A program made the translations under genes and the position numbers. DNA of 64,000 bases, from the NCBI RefSeq assembly GCF_000006565.2, contig NC_031476.1, forward strand, positions 3,682,458-3,746,457. The letters are read 5' to 3'. Positions 24,349 through 37,231 of the stretch are shown here, piece after piece. Position 1 is the first letter of the stretch; every line of letters begins with the position of its first letter. The notes under the pieces were generated by a model that saw only the letters and a program-made list of their open reading frames with translations, did not search any database and was not told where the DNA came from. Source of the DNA: Toxoplasma gondii ME49. Taxonomy: Eukaryota > Apicomplexa > Conoidasida > Eucoccidiorida > Sarcocystidae.

Positions 24349-27300
24349 CATGGAGGAGTTACCTTTTTTCGGTACACGCATCTGCTGATAAATGAACTTG
24401 CGGAACTCGCTGGAAGCACGGAGTTGCAGTGTGCAGAGTTCTGGAACCTTGTTTTCTTGTGTGTGTAGTCGGAGAAGATCTTGCGAGAAATGGCGGTTCC
24501 TGTGGACTTGAAGGACCGCGAGAAACTCATTCAAATTGCAGCGACATCTCTGCAGTCGAAGGTCGTCAGCCACAACGCCAAGCTCCTCGCTCCGATTGCC
24601 GTCGACGCGGTGATGAAGGTACACACAAAGAATAATGTGTCAAAGCGAATTAACTGCTTGGACAATTCGAAGCTCCGCTTCAACTTTCACAGCATAGCGA
24701 ATGACGTCCATAGCTCTGCTGTTCGCCTCGTTTTATCGCCAGAGATGAGATACGAAAAGAAAAACCAGCTCTGAGAACCTGCAGCCTCGCAAACACAAAC
24801 ATGTCATAGTTAGGAATCGGAAAACACACCTGTGAGGTGAAGAGTCGAACATGCGCACAGATGATCCAAACAAATATGCAGACTTGTAGTTTCCATAGGG
24901 ATTGGGGCCTCCAACGAGGTGGAAATCGCATCCCTCAAAACTGTGCACATGCATACATAAAAAAAACGCGTACATATCCATCCATACATGCATACGTCCA
25001 TATATCTGCACGTTGTAAACCAATGCATGTGCATGTATGTTGGTATGCATGCATGTATTTCCATTGGTGACTGGCGCTCGGTAGAGGTGGCGAAACGCCT
25101 TTGCATTGAGAGTTTTCTCGATTGAATTTTCCTCAGGTTCTTCCTGAAGGAAAAGACGTCGACAACGTGGACTTGAACGACATTCGCGTCGTGAAAAAGC
25201 TGGGGGGAACGGTCGACGAGAGCGAGCTGGTCAAGGGAATCGTCATGGTCGAGCAGAAAGTTTCCAAGAGAGCGGGGGGACCTTCTCGAATTCAAAATGC
25301 AAAAATTGGTGAGGAAAACGGAATGCAGAAATGCACTGCTCCACGAACATGACAAGCTGTCAAGGGATCTATTCCTTGCCATGAAGACTCTGCATCCTTA
25401 CATATATCTCTATATATACGTAGACATACTTATATAGGCACATTTATGTGTATCTGAAGAGTTCTTGGTGGGCTGGACCGTGAGAATATGAAGGTCCATT
25501 TACAAGCATACATCTTTTTATATATATATATTTAAATAGATAGAGTCATCCTTGTATAATTACATGTGTGTATATATGTATATATATGTGTATGTGTGAG
25601 ATATGTGAGGAGTGTTTTGCCGAAAGCCGAGTCGTGAGGAAGACGAACCGGTTGCTTCTTGGTGTCGAGTTTCGGGGGTTCCTTTGTATTTTTTCCGTTT
25701 CGCGATTCAGGTCTGATCCAGTTTTGTCTGTCGGCGCCCAAGACAGACATGGAAAACAACATCGTGATCAAAGACTACACGGCGATGGACCGCATGCTGA
25801 GAGAAGAGCGCATCTTGATTGCGAAGATGGTCAAGCAAATCGCGGCCACAGGATGCAACGTCCTCCTCATCCAAAAAAGCATCCTCAGAGATGCCGTCAA
25901 CGTACGACACACACCTCCCCTCCGATTTCCAGTGTTTTCTCTCTACATGCATATATTTATATTTCCATATGTATCTAAATGTACATACTTACGTATGTAG
26001 ATATATATACATATGTATATATATATATATATATATTTGCACGAGTGAGTGGATTCGTGGATACCAGGAGTGAAAGCCTTTTCGTCCTCAAATTGTGTCG
26101 CTTGTTTTTCAGGACCTTTCTCTCGACTACTTGGCGAAGGCGAAGATCATGGTCGTGCAAAACATCGAACGCGAAGACGTTGAATTCATCAGCAGGACCC
26201 TCGGCTGCCAGCCGGTCGCTTCGCTGGATCATTTCACGGCGGACAAGCTTGGACATGCCGACCTTGCTCAGGACGAAATGGTGAGATGCGTTCTTTGAAG
26301 GAGATTTCCTGGACATGTAAAAGACTAGAGGCAATCACACAGGCTGAAGCTATCTGAATCTCTATTTGTATCTATTCGAGATTTACGTCTCTATGTATTC
26401 TTACCCATCCGTCTAATCCATCTGTGTGTATCTACATCTCCATCTGCATTTGAGGCTATATATAATATATATATGTGTATATGCATATATATATATACAT
26501 ATCCATATGTATGTGTATGTATATATTGATGTGCACAGCAGGAGGTGTACATCCATACGCGTACGTGTAAATGGTAGTGATTGGGGAACTGGTGATATAC
26601 GGCTTTCCATGCAGCGCTCGGTACCGATTCTGCATGCGGGAAACTGTATTTTTACATGCCCACATGTGTAGGGAGAAAGTCTATCGATTTAGGTCGTTGC
26701 GCGAAAGGTGGGCAACACAGCGAGGTGCGTCTTGGCACTGGAGTCAGAAAAGACTCCAGATGCCAGTTTTCCGACGATGATTGTGGTGGAGACGGAGACG
26801 AAAGAGGGGCGTTGACCGATGTGGATATACACATCAGATACCGCACTTTGTACGAACTGAACCTTGCGTACACGGCCTTTCAGAGCGAGACGCGAGATCA
26901 CGGATTCCGCACCAAGGTGCACAGCATGCCCCCTGGGATGCATGCATGCAGCGCATGTAAATCCTTTTTCCGAAAACAGGAGCTGGAGAAAAGTCGATTT
27001 GTCTTTCCCCTGTTCCTTCTGCAGGTTGCCGGCGGAGGTCACATTGTCCGCATCACTGGAGTGAACGCGAAGAACACAGTCACCGTTCTTCTGCGTGCCT
27101 CTAACAACCTGGTAGGTCTCTGTTTGCTTGTGCTTCTCTAATCCCAAGCACACTTGGAGACATAGATCCGCATCTTCATTCGTCTACTCTTCAAATGCAT
27201 GCACAAAAATGCCTGGGCATCTGTCAATATACAGGCATATACGCACACATATATACACAGATATATATATATATATATATATGTATATCTGTATATATCT

Positions 27301-28446
27301 GTATATATATGTATATATGTATATATATGTATATATGTATATATATATGTATATGTATTTGTTTCTGTGGGGGCAGGAGGTGTCTTGCGGACGCGTGCAT
27401 TCGTATGTGTATCAGTGTGCTATTTGGGTGCGACAATCTTTCAGATGTTGGACGAGACTGAACGTTCTCTCCATGACGCTCTTTGCGTGGTTCGCTGTCT
27501 CGTCAAAAGAAGACAGCTGCTTCCTGGCGGCGGAGCTGTCGAGGCCGAGCTCTCTCTCAGATTGAACGAATGGTAGGCGAACGGTTACCAGCGTGCATGC
27601 AAACTCGAGTCGCAGATACACTTGACTGCAAGCAATTCTATGTAGAGATGTGCTGTGATATCGCAAGCGTATCGGCATGCATGCAAACTCGAGTCGCAGA
27701 TACACTTGACTGCATGCAGTTCTATGTCGAGGCTTTTATTGCATGCGTCTTGACTTCCTCAGGGCCCGAACGTTGCCTGGCGTCCAGCAGCTCTGCGTCA
27801 GAATGTACGCAGAGGCGCTTGAGTTGATTCCTTACACTCTCGCCGAGAACGCGGGTACGCATGTCGCCTTATAGTAGGAGCAACCCATCTGAAGACACCC
27901 GCCGGTGTAATAAAGGACATACTTTCTTTCGCATTGTTTCATGTTCTCGTTTCAAGTGTTTGTTGAAACTGAACAGAGAAGCGAAGATCCCGTCACAGTG
28001 TAGAAAACCAAGTGCCACAGGTACCTGAACCTGTTTTATTTCTGTGTTCCTGTTGATGCTGATTTCCGTCTATATTTTTGTATACTCTACGCGCGCGCGT
28101 TTGGAATACGGAAAGGTTGCTTGAGGGTATATGATCCTAACGCCTTTTGTGCCAAGGAAACAGAATTCGTTGTCTCGTGATCGGGGCAGCAGTGGTATGA
28201 AGACTGCATGCCTTCTCGCCGCAATTGTTTTCAGGTTTGAGCCCTCTGGAAATCGTCACAGATTTGAAGCTGAAGCATGCGCAGGGCGAGAAGCTTGTCG
28301 GCATCAATGTGCGTCAAGGCTGTGTGTCGAGCATGGTCGACATCAATGTGCTTCAGCCGCTGCTGGTTAGCTCGAGTGCAGTGAAACTCGCCACCGAGGC
28401 CGTGATGATGATTTTGAAGATCGACGACATCGTCATGTGCCGCTGA
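21130..28446 (+). CDS. CCT4: CCT4, delta subunit of the TRiC/CCT cytosolic chaperonin
   Basis: Thirteen phase-consistent exons: 21130-21154, 22011-22112, 22613-22665, 23326-23415, 23977-24135, 24469-24618, 25137-25308, 25711-25901, 26113-26280, 27025-27111, 27445-27572, 27763-27854 and 28235-28446, giving 542 residues, the usual size. The protein is one of eight subunits of the double-ring ATP-dependent chaperonin that folds actin, tubulin and WD40 proteins. Group II chaperonin signatures are intact: [30 protein letters not shown], the nucleotide loop [20 protein letters not shown] (final Thr of GDGTT[T/V] is Ser here), [31 protein letters not shown], and [19 protein letters not shown]. The delta assignment comes from [20 protein letters not shown] and the C-terminal KIDDIVMC. 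The ATG sits in a GAAAATGG context. Introns carry TA arrays and a local 54-base duplication. The N-terminal 25 residues (after MAAADVAT) are a short charged tail. Confidence 0.97.
23856..23878. repeat. (TA)n microsatellite in CCT4 intron 4
   Basis: TA run. It ends the roughly 20-kb stretch that lacks such arrays. Confidence 0.9.
24192..24352. repeat. TCTA/TA microsatellite in CCT4 intron 5
   Basis: Irregular TCTA/ATCCA-type repeats passing into a perfect (TA)n at about 24318-24342. Confidence 0.85.
26012..26038. repeat. (TA)n microsatellite in CCT4 intron 8
   Basis: TA run, 5' of exon 9. Confidence 0.9.
27246..27360. repeat. Compound (TA)n/TATG microsatellite in CCT4 intron 10
   Basis: Perfect TA run followed by several TATATATG units. 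Confidence 0.9.
27594..27731. repeat. Direct tandem duplication in CCT4 intron 11
   Basis: Two 54-base copies, 27594-27647 and 27678-27731, repeat with a period of 84 bases and differ at about three positions. Both start TGCATGCAAACTCGAG. The pair occupies most of the 190-base intron between exons 11 and 12 and does not touch the splice sites. Confidence 0.9.
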
Positions 28447-31400
28447 TTTCTTTTCTGTCAAACGCCGAGATGTAGAGCGCGTGTCGAGCGCCAGTGAAAA
28501 CAAGTCTTTTTCCACGGAAAACAGAGGGAAAAAGTGAGAAAGGAGGCTTTGTCTACTACGTTTACATCCTTGCATGCTCAACAGCACTCCTGGTTACGCC
28601 TCTCTCTCGAACTCGTACACACGCAAATATCTTTACACTTTTATCTCTGCAAACTGCTTTTCGAATCGATGTGCGAGACAGAGCGATGTAAGCCTTTTCT
28701 GACGGGTGCCTGAGTGACTCTCCCTCGCGGGTGGCGTCGCGCTTCGTCGTCAATGTCTACAGGGTGGAAGCGAGGGGCGTCGGTACACGACGAAGAGAAC
28801 TTGGATTTCCACGTAAAACGGTTCTTCGTTCCTCTTGTGTCCCGTGTGCTTTCTGCTGTTTATCCCTTGCTTTTCTCCTTTATGCACTCGACTTCATGCT
28901 TCTCGCTTTCTCTCCAGTGTGTTTCCTCGATCTGCGGACGCATGCTGTCTACCGGACTATAATCGGACACTGTCGAGCTTCTCCCATTGCTCGACAGTCT
29001 TTCTGTCGTGACTCGTCGGCAACAACTGTCAAAACGCAACGGCGACAAACACTCAAAAAGGGCCAGCTCGTGAAAAACCGCAAATGTCAACACCGGACCG
29101 ACACTTGGTTTTTTAGAATTGGGAGATGCGCCAGTCAATTCGTGCCATTCCTAATCGAGGAATAACTCCAGAGAGCTTCAAAGAAAATGCTGCCGGATGG
29201 ACTCTGTTGTCGAATCCGCAAATCTGCAACACATCAAAAGACATGTTGCGTCTACATCTGCTCACGGGAATTGTCCCGTGGAGGTGTATCGATGCTTTTC
29301 TGTCACGAAACGCAGCTTTAAGGAGGCCTCCACACAAGGCTGGATAGTTTTTACACGCGTGCGGAGGTGTCGGCTTGCATTTCATTCTTTTGTTACACAT
29401 GGACTGAATGGTACCTGTTGGAAAAGAAACTGATAAATTATGTAGGGTCGCACAGTCTGGAGCCAGACTGCAGTTTTTTCAAGTCCGTGCACTGAGGCTT
29501 TTGGTCAGCGACTGGGTCAAAATCGCGTTGCTTCGTCTTGGTGATTTTCCATATTGTACATCGAATCACGAATCTAAGATGAATATGGAATCAATAAATA
29601 CTTAAGTATTCAACCGGGAAGCTGCTTGTGAGAGGATTCATCGGCTTGGATGATAGACATTTAGCGTGGTGGATTGATCTGTATTTTTCTAATGATAATG
29701 GATTTGGTGAACTTCGTAAGCAAACACCTTCAAGATCTAGGCCAGCAGTCTCACTCGTTTCTTCTTGCATTTAAATGATTCTAGAAACCCTGCAGGTATA
29801 GCTACCGTGCGTATTGTATGTTTCCGTTTGCTCAAAGTTCTGCAGTTAACTGGTGTCCATGGGCAGTTAAGAAGAACAATTTGCACGTTTCCTTGTCAGT
29901 TCATTGTCGATGACAGCCTCCGGACCCCGCAGGAGCCTAAGGCAGCATGCACGTCGTCGGTTTCCTTGAAGAAAGAAAGAGTCGACTGTTTCAATGAGAA
30001 CAGCGCCGACATACAAACAGAAGCAGGAACGTGGACATTTCAGAGTTTTCGAAGCTCTCTATTTACATCGCCTTGTCAGCAATAGCTATGTTTGTTTTTG
30101 TAACTCAAAAGGGAAGACTTTGAATGCATCGGCCTTCCGGATACGCCATGTTTCGACGCCTGATCAGAGTTACCCGCCCATCTGTTCGAAAGAAAAAACG
30201 AGAGCAACTGTCTTTAGCGAGATGCTTCCCACTGTGTTAGAGTTGTCCAGCGTCAGTTAATAAACCCTTTGAGTTTGCTCGGAAGAGAAGAGAAAAAAAA
30301 GCGTGCAGCACAGAAATCCCCGGCTTTGGAAATTGCAAGAGGAACACTGCATGCGTACCTCGTGGAAACGTGAGAAACGACAACCACTACAACAAAAGGG
30401 GGTGCTAGGAGATTTTTCACCCAAGAGAAAAGGTGCTTTTTTGAAAAGTGGAGAGCAACGGAGTGTCACTGGAATGCAGAGCGGCGGTTTTTCAATCCTA
30501 GATTCGCTTTCTAAATTTCATACTGGACAACAGCAACCACGTGGGTTTCTTGCACTTCGCGACCTGGTCAAGCACACTGGTAATTCTGTGAATGCGGCTA
30601 GCGCCACTCAGTGTAGGCTTAGGGCATGGCCTGGCTAATTGTCTCGTAAGCGTGTGTTTCCGTTCTCTCTCGGGTACAGCGAGTTCCCCATTCGTCGTCT
30701 CTGGCGTTACTTGCCTCACCACGCACAGAAGGTCAGAAGTGGCAACGGACCTTGTTGAGAGCGGGAACGCTGCGGTAGTTTGATGAGGAGACGGACCGGA
30801 ATATGAGGAAAGGAGAGAGGGAAATTGCACACAAGCCACTCTTTCGCTCGTGACAACAATGAAGAGGAAAATTGCAAAAGAAAGAGGCTGCTTGTGTCTC
30901 TGAACACGGGGTACTTTGCGGTAGCCAGAACACGCGTCCCACGCACACGAGAGGCGACGCTGCTGTGAAATCGACAAGCCCTTTTCTCTTTTCCCCAGAG
31001 GAAATGTGACAGTTTCACTTGAAAAGAACGTCCAGATTCTTTTGCCACACATACGTAGCCGCTGGCCTCTCTCCACAGTCGTCTCTCGCTGCCGTTGCAC
31101 CGTTTTCTTAAAGAAATAGACACTCTACAACCAGGCGCTTACACACCCCTGCAAAGGGAAGATATCCCGAAGGAGGAAGAGTTGAACTCTGAAGACAAAG
31201 AGATGTCATGTTGCTCTTTCCGCGCGAAGAAAAGCCGAGCGTCTCCAAAGAACAGAGAAGCAGCGAGGAACTGGAGTAAAGGTAAGCACTTCGACGCAGC
31301 TGCCGCCTATTCTAGAACACGCAAGCTCCACGTAGAACACGGGGATTTCAGTCTCGTTGATGGTGGTGTGAAAAGAAAAAGTGGTAAAAGAGGATTGTGG

Positions 31401-31875
31401 AGGTGCAAGCAGACGCAGAAGTCCGAAGAGCAGAGCAGAACAGGGACAACTTTTCTGTTGCACTTCCAGCAAGCACGAGAGAAACAACGTCCGAGACAGA
31501 CCCCCATCTCCTTTTTCCTCTCTCCGAACAGCTTTGTTGTTACAGTCGGTTGCAAAAACACAAATCCACCTTATTGGTGCTGACGCCCAGATCGGCGTCG
31601 AGTTGATTCTACGAACCTCAACGGGTAAAAGTCCTAGACAAGCACACGCGCATCAATCAACGCATGAACTCGCCAGACACACAGAAACCTACAGAAATTT
31701 CTTCTGAGGACATGCCCAAGTCTCGGGAGCTGCAGAGCATCCCTGAACGGCAAAAGAAAAAGAGTAATCCAAACTCAACGAAAGGCAGCCTGAGGTCGGG
31801 AATGAACAAAGTGCTTCAGCACCCGAGAGTTCGGCTTCGACAAGCCTTCTTGTCTAATCCCTGGGTCTGTCGCAG
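28447..31875. other. Intergenic: CCT4 3' flank and 5' region of membrane-protein gene
   Basis: No motif-supported exon until the membrane-protein gene. A candidate 5' exon is at 31203-31281 (ATG, GTAAGC donor, encoding MSCCSFRAKKSRASPKNRE and onward). It could belong to the next gene as coding exon or leader. A locally AT-richer patch at about 29.4-29.9 kb has no recognisable content. Confidence 0.5.
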
Positions 31876-32099
31876 ATGCGACACACACGAGCGAGATGCG
31901 TGGCTCGGTCACAGAAGAAGGACGAGCAAGAACACCCTTTGTACAGCGAGCTGATGGAAACTGAAACTGACGAAGATGCAATCTCCACAGACGACGAGGA
32001 CTTCGCTTGGGTTCAGGTGATGAACATTCCCCTTCAAAACGATCTAGGCGTCATCGATAGAAACGAAAAAACCTCGCTAGCGAAGAAGCCCGTACACGT

Positions 32100-32142
<43 letters not shown>

Positions 32143-35100
32143 GCATGTCTTTCTGAAGTATCGAAATACATCCATTTTCGTCATTTTAATCGCCGGACGT
32201 CCTTCCGGCTTCAGCAATCTGTATGTCTCTGAAGAAAAAAGGTAGAGTTTGAGCGATCGGATACCTACCTCGTATGGGATTGACCGATTCAGTGTTTTTC
32301 TCCGGTAGAAAACAGATCCTGGTGTGTTCGCGGGGGACCTTGCGACATCCTCGATTGGCTTTTTCTTGTCCTCTTTGCAGAGCGACGTGGAAAGCAGAAC
32401 AGTGGAAGACGAAGAGAGTTTCTTGCCTCCGCTTTTTTCATCGCTTCTCCGGAAAAGCAACGCAATTTTGTGGGTAAGCAGAGAGCGAGGCTGTATCGCA
32501 GAATCTGCAGAATTGCCTTTTCCTTCCTCTTCAGGCGCCAGGTTCGCTTGCTTCTGTCTTCCCGGCTGCAGGTGTCTGTGGCAGCTTCTCTCCTCTATTA
32601 CACGAATTTTGTGTTCGTTGCTGCAACGTGCGATGCCGTCTACAGGTGAGGAAACAGCAAATCTGCTTGAATTGCCGACTGCGTGAAAAAACACACACTG
32701 CTGACAGAAAAGCAATCATGCCGACGCAGCGTCCACAGCTTGGTTTCCTGCTGATTTCTCCCCTACCAACGAACAGTACCACATCCAAGGTCCACCCGAT
32801 CCAAATAACCGCTTCATACATGTGCAGATACACTCGTGCGTTCAGTCCTCTCTAGATAACTACACATGCGCCCTTCCATACAAAGGAATCAACGCACAAG
32901 CTTACACATATATATATATATATACATAAATGTATGTGCGCTGTTGTTTAGATTTTCTAAGTATACATTTGGAGCCTGTGTGTTCTGTGACTTTAACAGG
33001 ATTCCGATGTACCTGAGTCTGTGTGGATTCGGGCTCGTTTTTGTGGCTGCTTTTTATGTCGGCGTTTGCCGGCCGTTCCTTGTTGCCGAGGAAGGTGAAG
33101 AGGACGACTTGCTTCCAAGGTCAGCCTTGTCGAAGAGCATGGAGTGTCACTCAGCTAACAATTGAGGTGGACGCCCTGCTCTTCACATTGAAATGCGCTT
33201 CCCAGTTCATATGAACTCCTTTTCCTGGGGAGTGTATGCAACAGGTGGGCTGCTGATGGCCTAGCTCTTGGAGGCCTCTGTTTGCCGGGTCCGACAGAAG
33301 GCGGTAGAACGCATGCACAGCGCGGTTCCGGAAATCGATTCGTTGTTTCCAAAGAGAACGCACGCAGAGCAACTCGCCTGCAGAAAGAAACATGGACGAA
33401 ACACACACTCACTCACACAAACACACAACGGCACTGGGATGGGTGCCTCTCTTTCCCAGCTTTTCGATGAGAAGGTTGGAAGCAGCCTCCTTGACGCCGG
33501 GCTCCCTTCGTGTCTGCACGATGCATTTGGGCGGGCGTAAGTTCAACAAATGCGCTCGAAAGCGTCCTTAAAGCACGGTGCTCAAAAAAGTTGTGGCGAC
33601 ACGGAACGCGGGCAGGACTTCACACTTTGATTCGGAGTGCACAAAAAAATCACTCTGACATTTGCTCTGCTCAATGAAAGAGAGCCACGGAAACTCTAAG
33701 CGCCAAGTCGGCGCGAAGGCCACCCTTGACCTCTTCAGTTGGGCCTTTGAAAATCGGACGATGACAGGGACTTTCGCCAGTGTGCACGAAAAACTGGCTT
33801 GCTTATCGACCAGGTGCTTTTTTCGGAGTCCTTTGGAGCCCGAAGGAGACGGCTTGCTCTATTTTGATATCGAAACGGAGTAGATACAGACACTTAGACC
33901 TGCATGAATCGGTACATGTTTTCTTGTTTAGCCAACCTCTTTGTCTATTTTTGACTGCGTCTGTATATATACATATATATATCTACCTCGATAGGCTTCC
34001 GTACCAACAGAGGACAGATACACTTCGGCGTCACTTCGCTTACAGTACTTTTGCGCCTTTCTGTACCTGAAAAGCATAAAAAACGCGCTTGTCAGAACAC
34101 TCCGGCTTCTCTGCAGACTCATTCCTGGACTGAGCGTCACAGTCCTCCTAAGTGCAATCTTGTAAGCTAGAAAGGCACACACACGAAACCGCTTTCCTTG
34201 ATCGTGGAAATGCATGTATAGTATTCAGATACGGATATATAAACAGTTTTTATAGGTGATGAAGAGCACAGAAACCATCTCTATATTTACGTGTCTTTAC
34301 ACATATACTCGTTCGTATCGTTGTGTGAGTTAAAACATGCCAAGATTCCCAAATAGTGATCTCATGGAGCTACCATTGCATCCCTATTTTAGTATTTTCG
34401 GACCCTGTTTATCGACAGCACCTCGCTTCTCCCGGTCGATAGGTGTATATTTCAATATCGGTGAGCTTGCAACTTGAATCCGCTGCAAAACGCGGCGAGA
34501 AGTCGTTCTTTCTCTCTCGTTCCTCAGGTGTATCTTCGCCTTCTGGAATGTCTGGCCGTTCCTTATTGTTTTTATGATGGTGAGTGCCACGAATTCCCGC
34601 GGAATTGGAAATCGCCACGGTCCACCTCGCTCTCCGAGATCCGTTTTTCCTTGTGAAGGTACACAGGTGGATTTGAATGTGTGCACCTGCCCAGAGTAGG
34701 GAACATACATAGAGGGTCTTTTCTTTCGTCAAACGAGCTGTCTCTCTGTATCTGTGTCAGGAAGTACGTCTCTCCCTCGACATGTTGATATAACAAGGAC
34801 GGTACAGACACTTTGAAGGCACTTCCTCCATACTCCTTGCTTTTCTTTGTGTCTGGTAGTGACAGGTGAATCCTGGTTTGTGCCTGCAAGCACGGCATCC
34901 TGAATGAACTGAAGAGTTGCTTTGTTTCTCTAGATCTCCTTTTCCTTGGGGTTGACGCACACTGGAGAGCTGCTCCCCGGAGGAGTTCTCGGCGGCCTCC
35001 TGATGTACGCGGTCCTCGGACTGTGCCTCGCGTCGCCGCTCCTCATTCAACACAAAGGCAAGTTTGCTCGCAGAAGATTCAGTCCTCAAGACGACTTGCA

Positions 35101-35566
35101 GCTTCATCGAACACTCTCTTCCATCCTGCTTCTCCTCTCCACATATATATATATATATATACGCATACATAAATAGATATGCATGTATATACGGTTACCG
35201 ATATACATCCAGTTATGCCTGTGTATCTACACGTTTACCGATAAACAAATACATTTGAATATGTAAACATATATACCGCTGCGCATGTATACATATATCT
35301 ATATATGCAGTCTACCGATATATATGTCTTTATATGTATATTTTTGCTGACTACACCTCTGTTCTCGGCCTGTCGTATGGACCTCACTTTCTACGCACAT
35401 GCCTATCTCCACATTGTGTCCATAAGCGTGTCTGCGTAGTTCAAAGCCTTCCGTCGATTTATTTAAGCATGCATGCTCATCCCCTTCTTCTGATGCGGAA
35501 TGTGCAATGCAATGCTGGTGTGTCTCCTTCTTCACAGGCTTGGCTCATAGGCCTGAAGTGTGTTGA
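31876..35566 (+). CDS. Unidentified polytopic membrane protein (about four TM segments)
   Basis: Not recognised. Supported exons are 31876-32016, 32381-32473, 32572-32645, 33000 to 33094 or 33119, 33460-33536, 33739-33813, 34528-34579, 34934-35057 and 35538-35566. The N-terminus is hydrophilic and acidic (ELMETETDEDAISTDDEDF; SRTVEDEESFLPPL). TM1 and TM2 follow (AILWVSVAASLLYYTNFVFV; MYLSLCGFGLVFVAAFYVGV), then a soluble loop with LFDEKVGSSLLDAGLPSC and NRTMTGTFASVHEK (one N-glycosylation sequon). TM3 and TM4 are FAFWNVWPFLIVFMMISFSL and GGVLGGLLMYAVLGLCLASP. The last intron seems to use a GC donor (AAAG|GCAAGT). The join between the exons starting at 33000 and 33460 does not keep phase, so one small exon is missing. 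An alternative start at 31203 is possible through a weak acceptor at 31892. Four-TM layout and acidic tail give no family. Confidence 0.6.
32102..32142. repeat. (TA)n microsatellite
   Basis: TA run in the intron after the first exon of the membrane-protein gene. Confidence 0.9.
35143..35340. repeat. TA-rich microsatellite cluster in last intron of membrane-protein gene
   Basis: Perfect TA run near 35143-35162, then irregular TATAC/TATG/TACCGATA units. Confidence 0.85.
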
Positions 35567-37231
35567 TTTCCGATTCTTTTCCTGAGATCCTTTTCGCTCG
35601 AAAGACACGCGCGAGGCGTTTCCAAGAATACACATGCTTAAACCCAGGCAGGGGAGAATGCCTCTCACCTGGATTTCGAATCTCTGTGTCTACAGCTGAA
35701 ACGTCTTCAGCTGCTACGTTCGCGACTCAGCTCCTTGCTTACACAACTGTATATATATATATATATATCCAGATATATGTAAATATCCATCTGCAAAGTG
35801 GCTGACATATATATATATATATATATAGGTACGTGTATATGTTACTTTTTATAAAATTGTGGCCGAACTGGACGAATGCCATTCGGAAGTTGTGAAGTGA
35901 AAATGCGACTCTGAAGACGACGATCTGCAAGTCGCTCGAGAGACATTTGAAAACGGTTTGGTAGCCGGTGTCGAGAGGTCAGCTGTGGCTGTAAGAAGTC
36001 GCTTGCCATTTCGACGATCCTGGATTGGAACCAGTGAGCTACAGGAGTTTCCGAAGAATAACAAGATATTCGCGTTCTTGGAAACGGTCGCCTTAGAAAG
36101 GACGGATTTTAAAATTGGCTGTTTATGGGCAGTGCGAGGGGGCGACGGGTGCCAGTGCCGCAGAGATCAAAACAAATCTGAGAATAGGTATCCTCTAAAA
36201 AGTAGAAGTTATAAGAATGCGAGGAAGCAGTCTTTTCTGAGAAGAGGAGAAGAGGTTACGGTGATAGAGCAGCTACGTAAAGTCGTTGTCTTTATTACTA
36301 GAAGAAATGCGGTAAAAGAAGAGGAGAGAGAGAGCCTTTTCTGGAAGGAAGGCATTGCAGGAAAGCTGAGACAGCAGGGTATTCTCCAGGAGGAAGAGTT
36401 GAAAAGCAGTCTCAGAGAAGAAGGGAGTGCCTAGAAAGGAGAGGAAGCTGAGCGTAGACGGCTTTTCGGATAGAATCAAGAGGTCAGAGAGACGCTAAGG
36501 AGCTGACGAAAGAGGAGAATCTCTGGGAGGAAGAGTGACACATTATCTGGGGAAAGCAGGTTGTCTCTACGAAGAAAAGCGATGAGGAACCCAAGAAAAA
36601 AACGTCGTCACGGGGAGATTCCAACAGATGATGCAAGGTCAAGAAAGACTCCCCATCAGTCTCCCCGCGGAAGAGTCGAGAGCCCCCAGCTCTCTGCCGC
36701 TTTGAGAATCGCTGCGAGATCTGTGGCGATGCATGTCGCGTCCGGAAACTCGAGCTCTCCACACGCAATTGTGCAGAGAACGCCCCAGAGGCGACGAGAC
36801 ACAGGGAAGTTCCGAGAGGCCAGAAAAAAAGGTGCATGGCCCGCGGAAATCGCGACGGCTCCTCTCCCGCCTGTGGCCGTCCGGTTCCTCCTTCAGACCG
36901 CCGGACGGAGGAGGTCAGCAACGACCTTCTCTCCGCCGTTCCTTCAGATCCCTCACCCGAAACGCTTGTGCCAGAGAAAGAAACTTCATGCTCCACACAG
37001 GCGGATCTGTAGACACACATGCGGGTCCACTCTACGCAACGAATCGCTACATACAAAGACACAAAGCGACGACAAGCATACACGCATGCATGCAACGCAC
37101 GTTAACACACTGCATCCGTGTAGCTCTGTGACTTTGAGCCTGTTGGAAAAAGGCGTTTGGGGATCCGGGCGCCGGTGCGTCTCGACTCCCTGTGTGTGAG
37201 CCGGCTGCTCGTTTCTACAGGCGCGGTGACT
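35567..37231. other. Tail-to-tail spacer between membrane-protein gene and RAD51
   Basis: Holds both 3' flanks. (TA)n arrays lie near 35748-35770 and 35806-35830. The segment 36.2-36.5 kb is purine-rich (GA-rich), and its opposite strand is strongly pyrimidine-rich. Open frames here have biased, low-complexity composition and no splice support. Confidence 0.6.

Noticed and set aside
29400..29900. AT-richer patch considered as a nuclear mitochondrial DNA insertion
   Set aside because: No recognisable cytochrome or rRNA fragment; cannot be supported without a database search.
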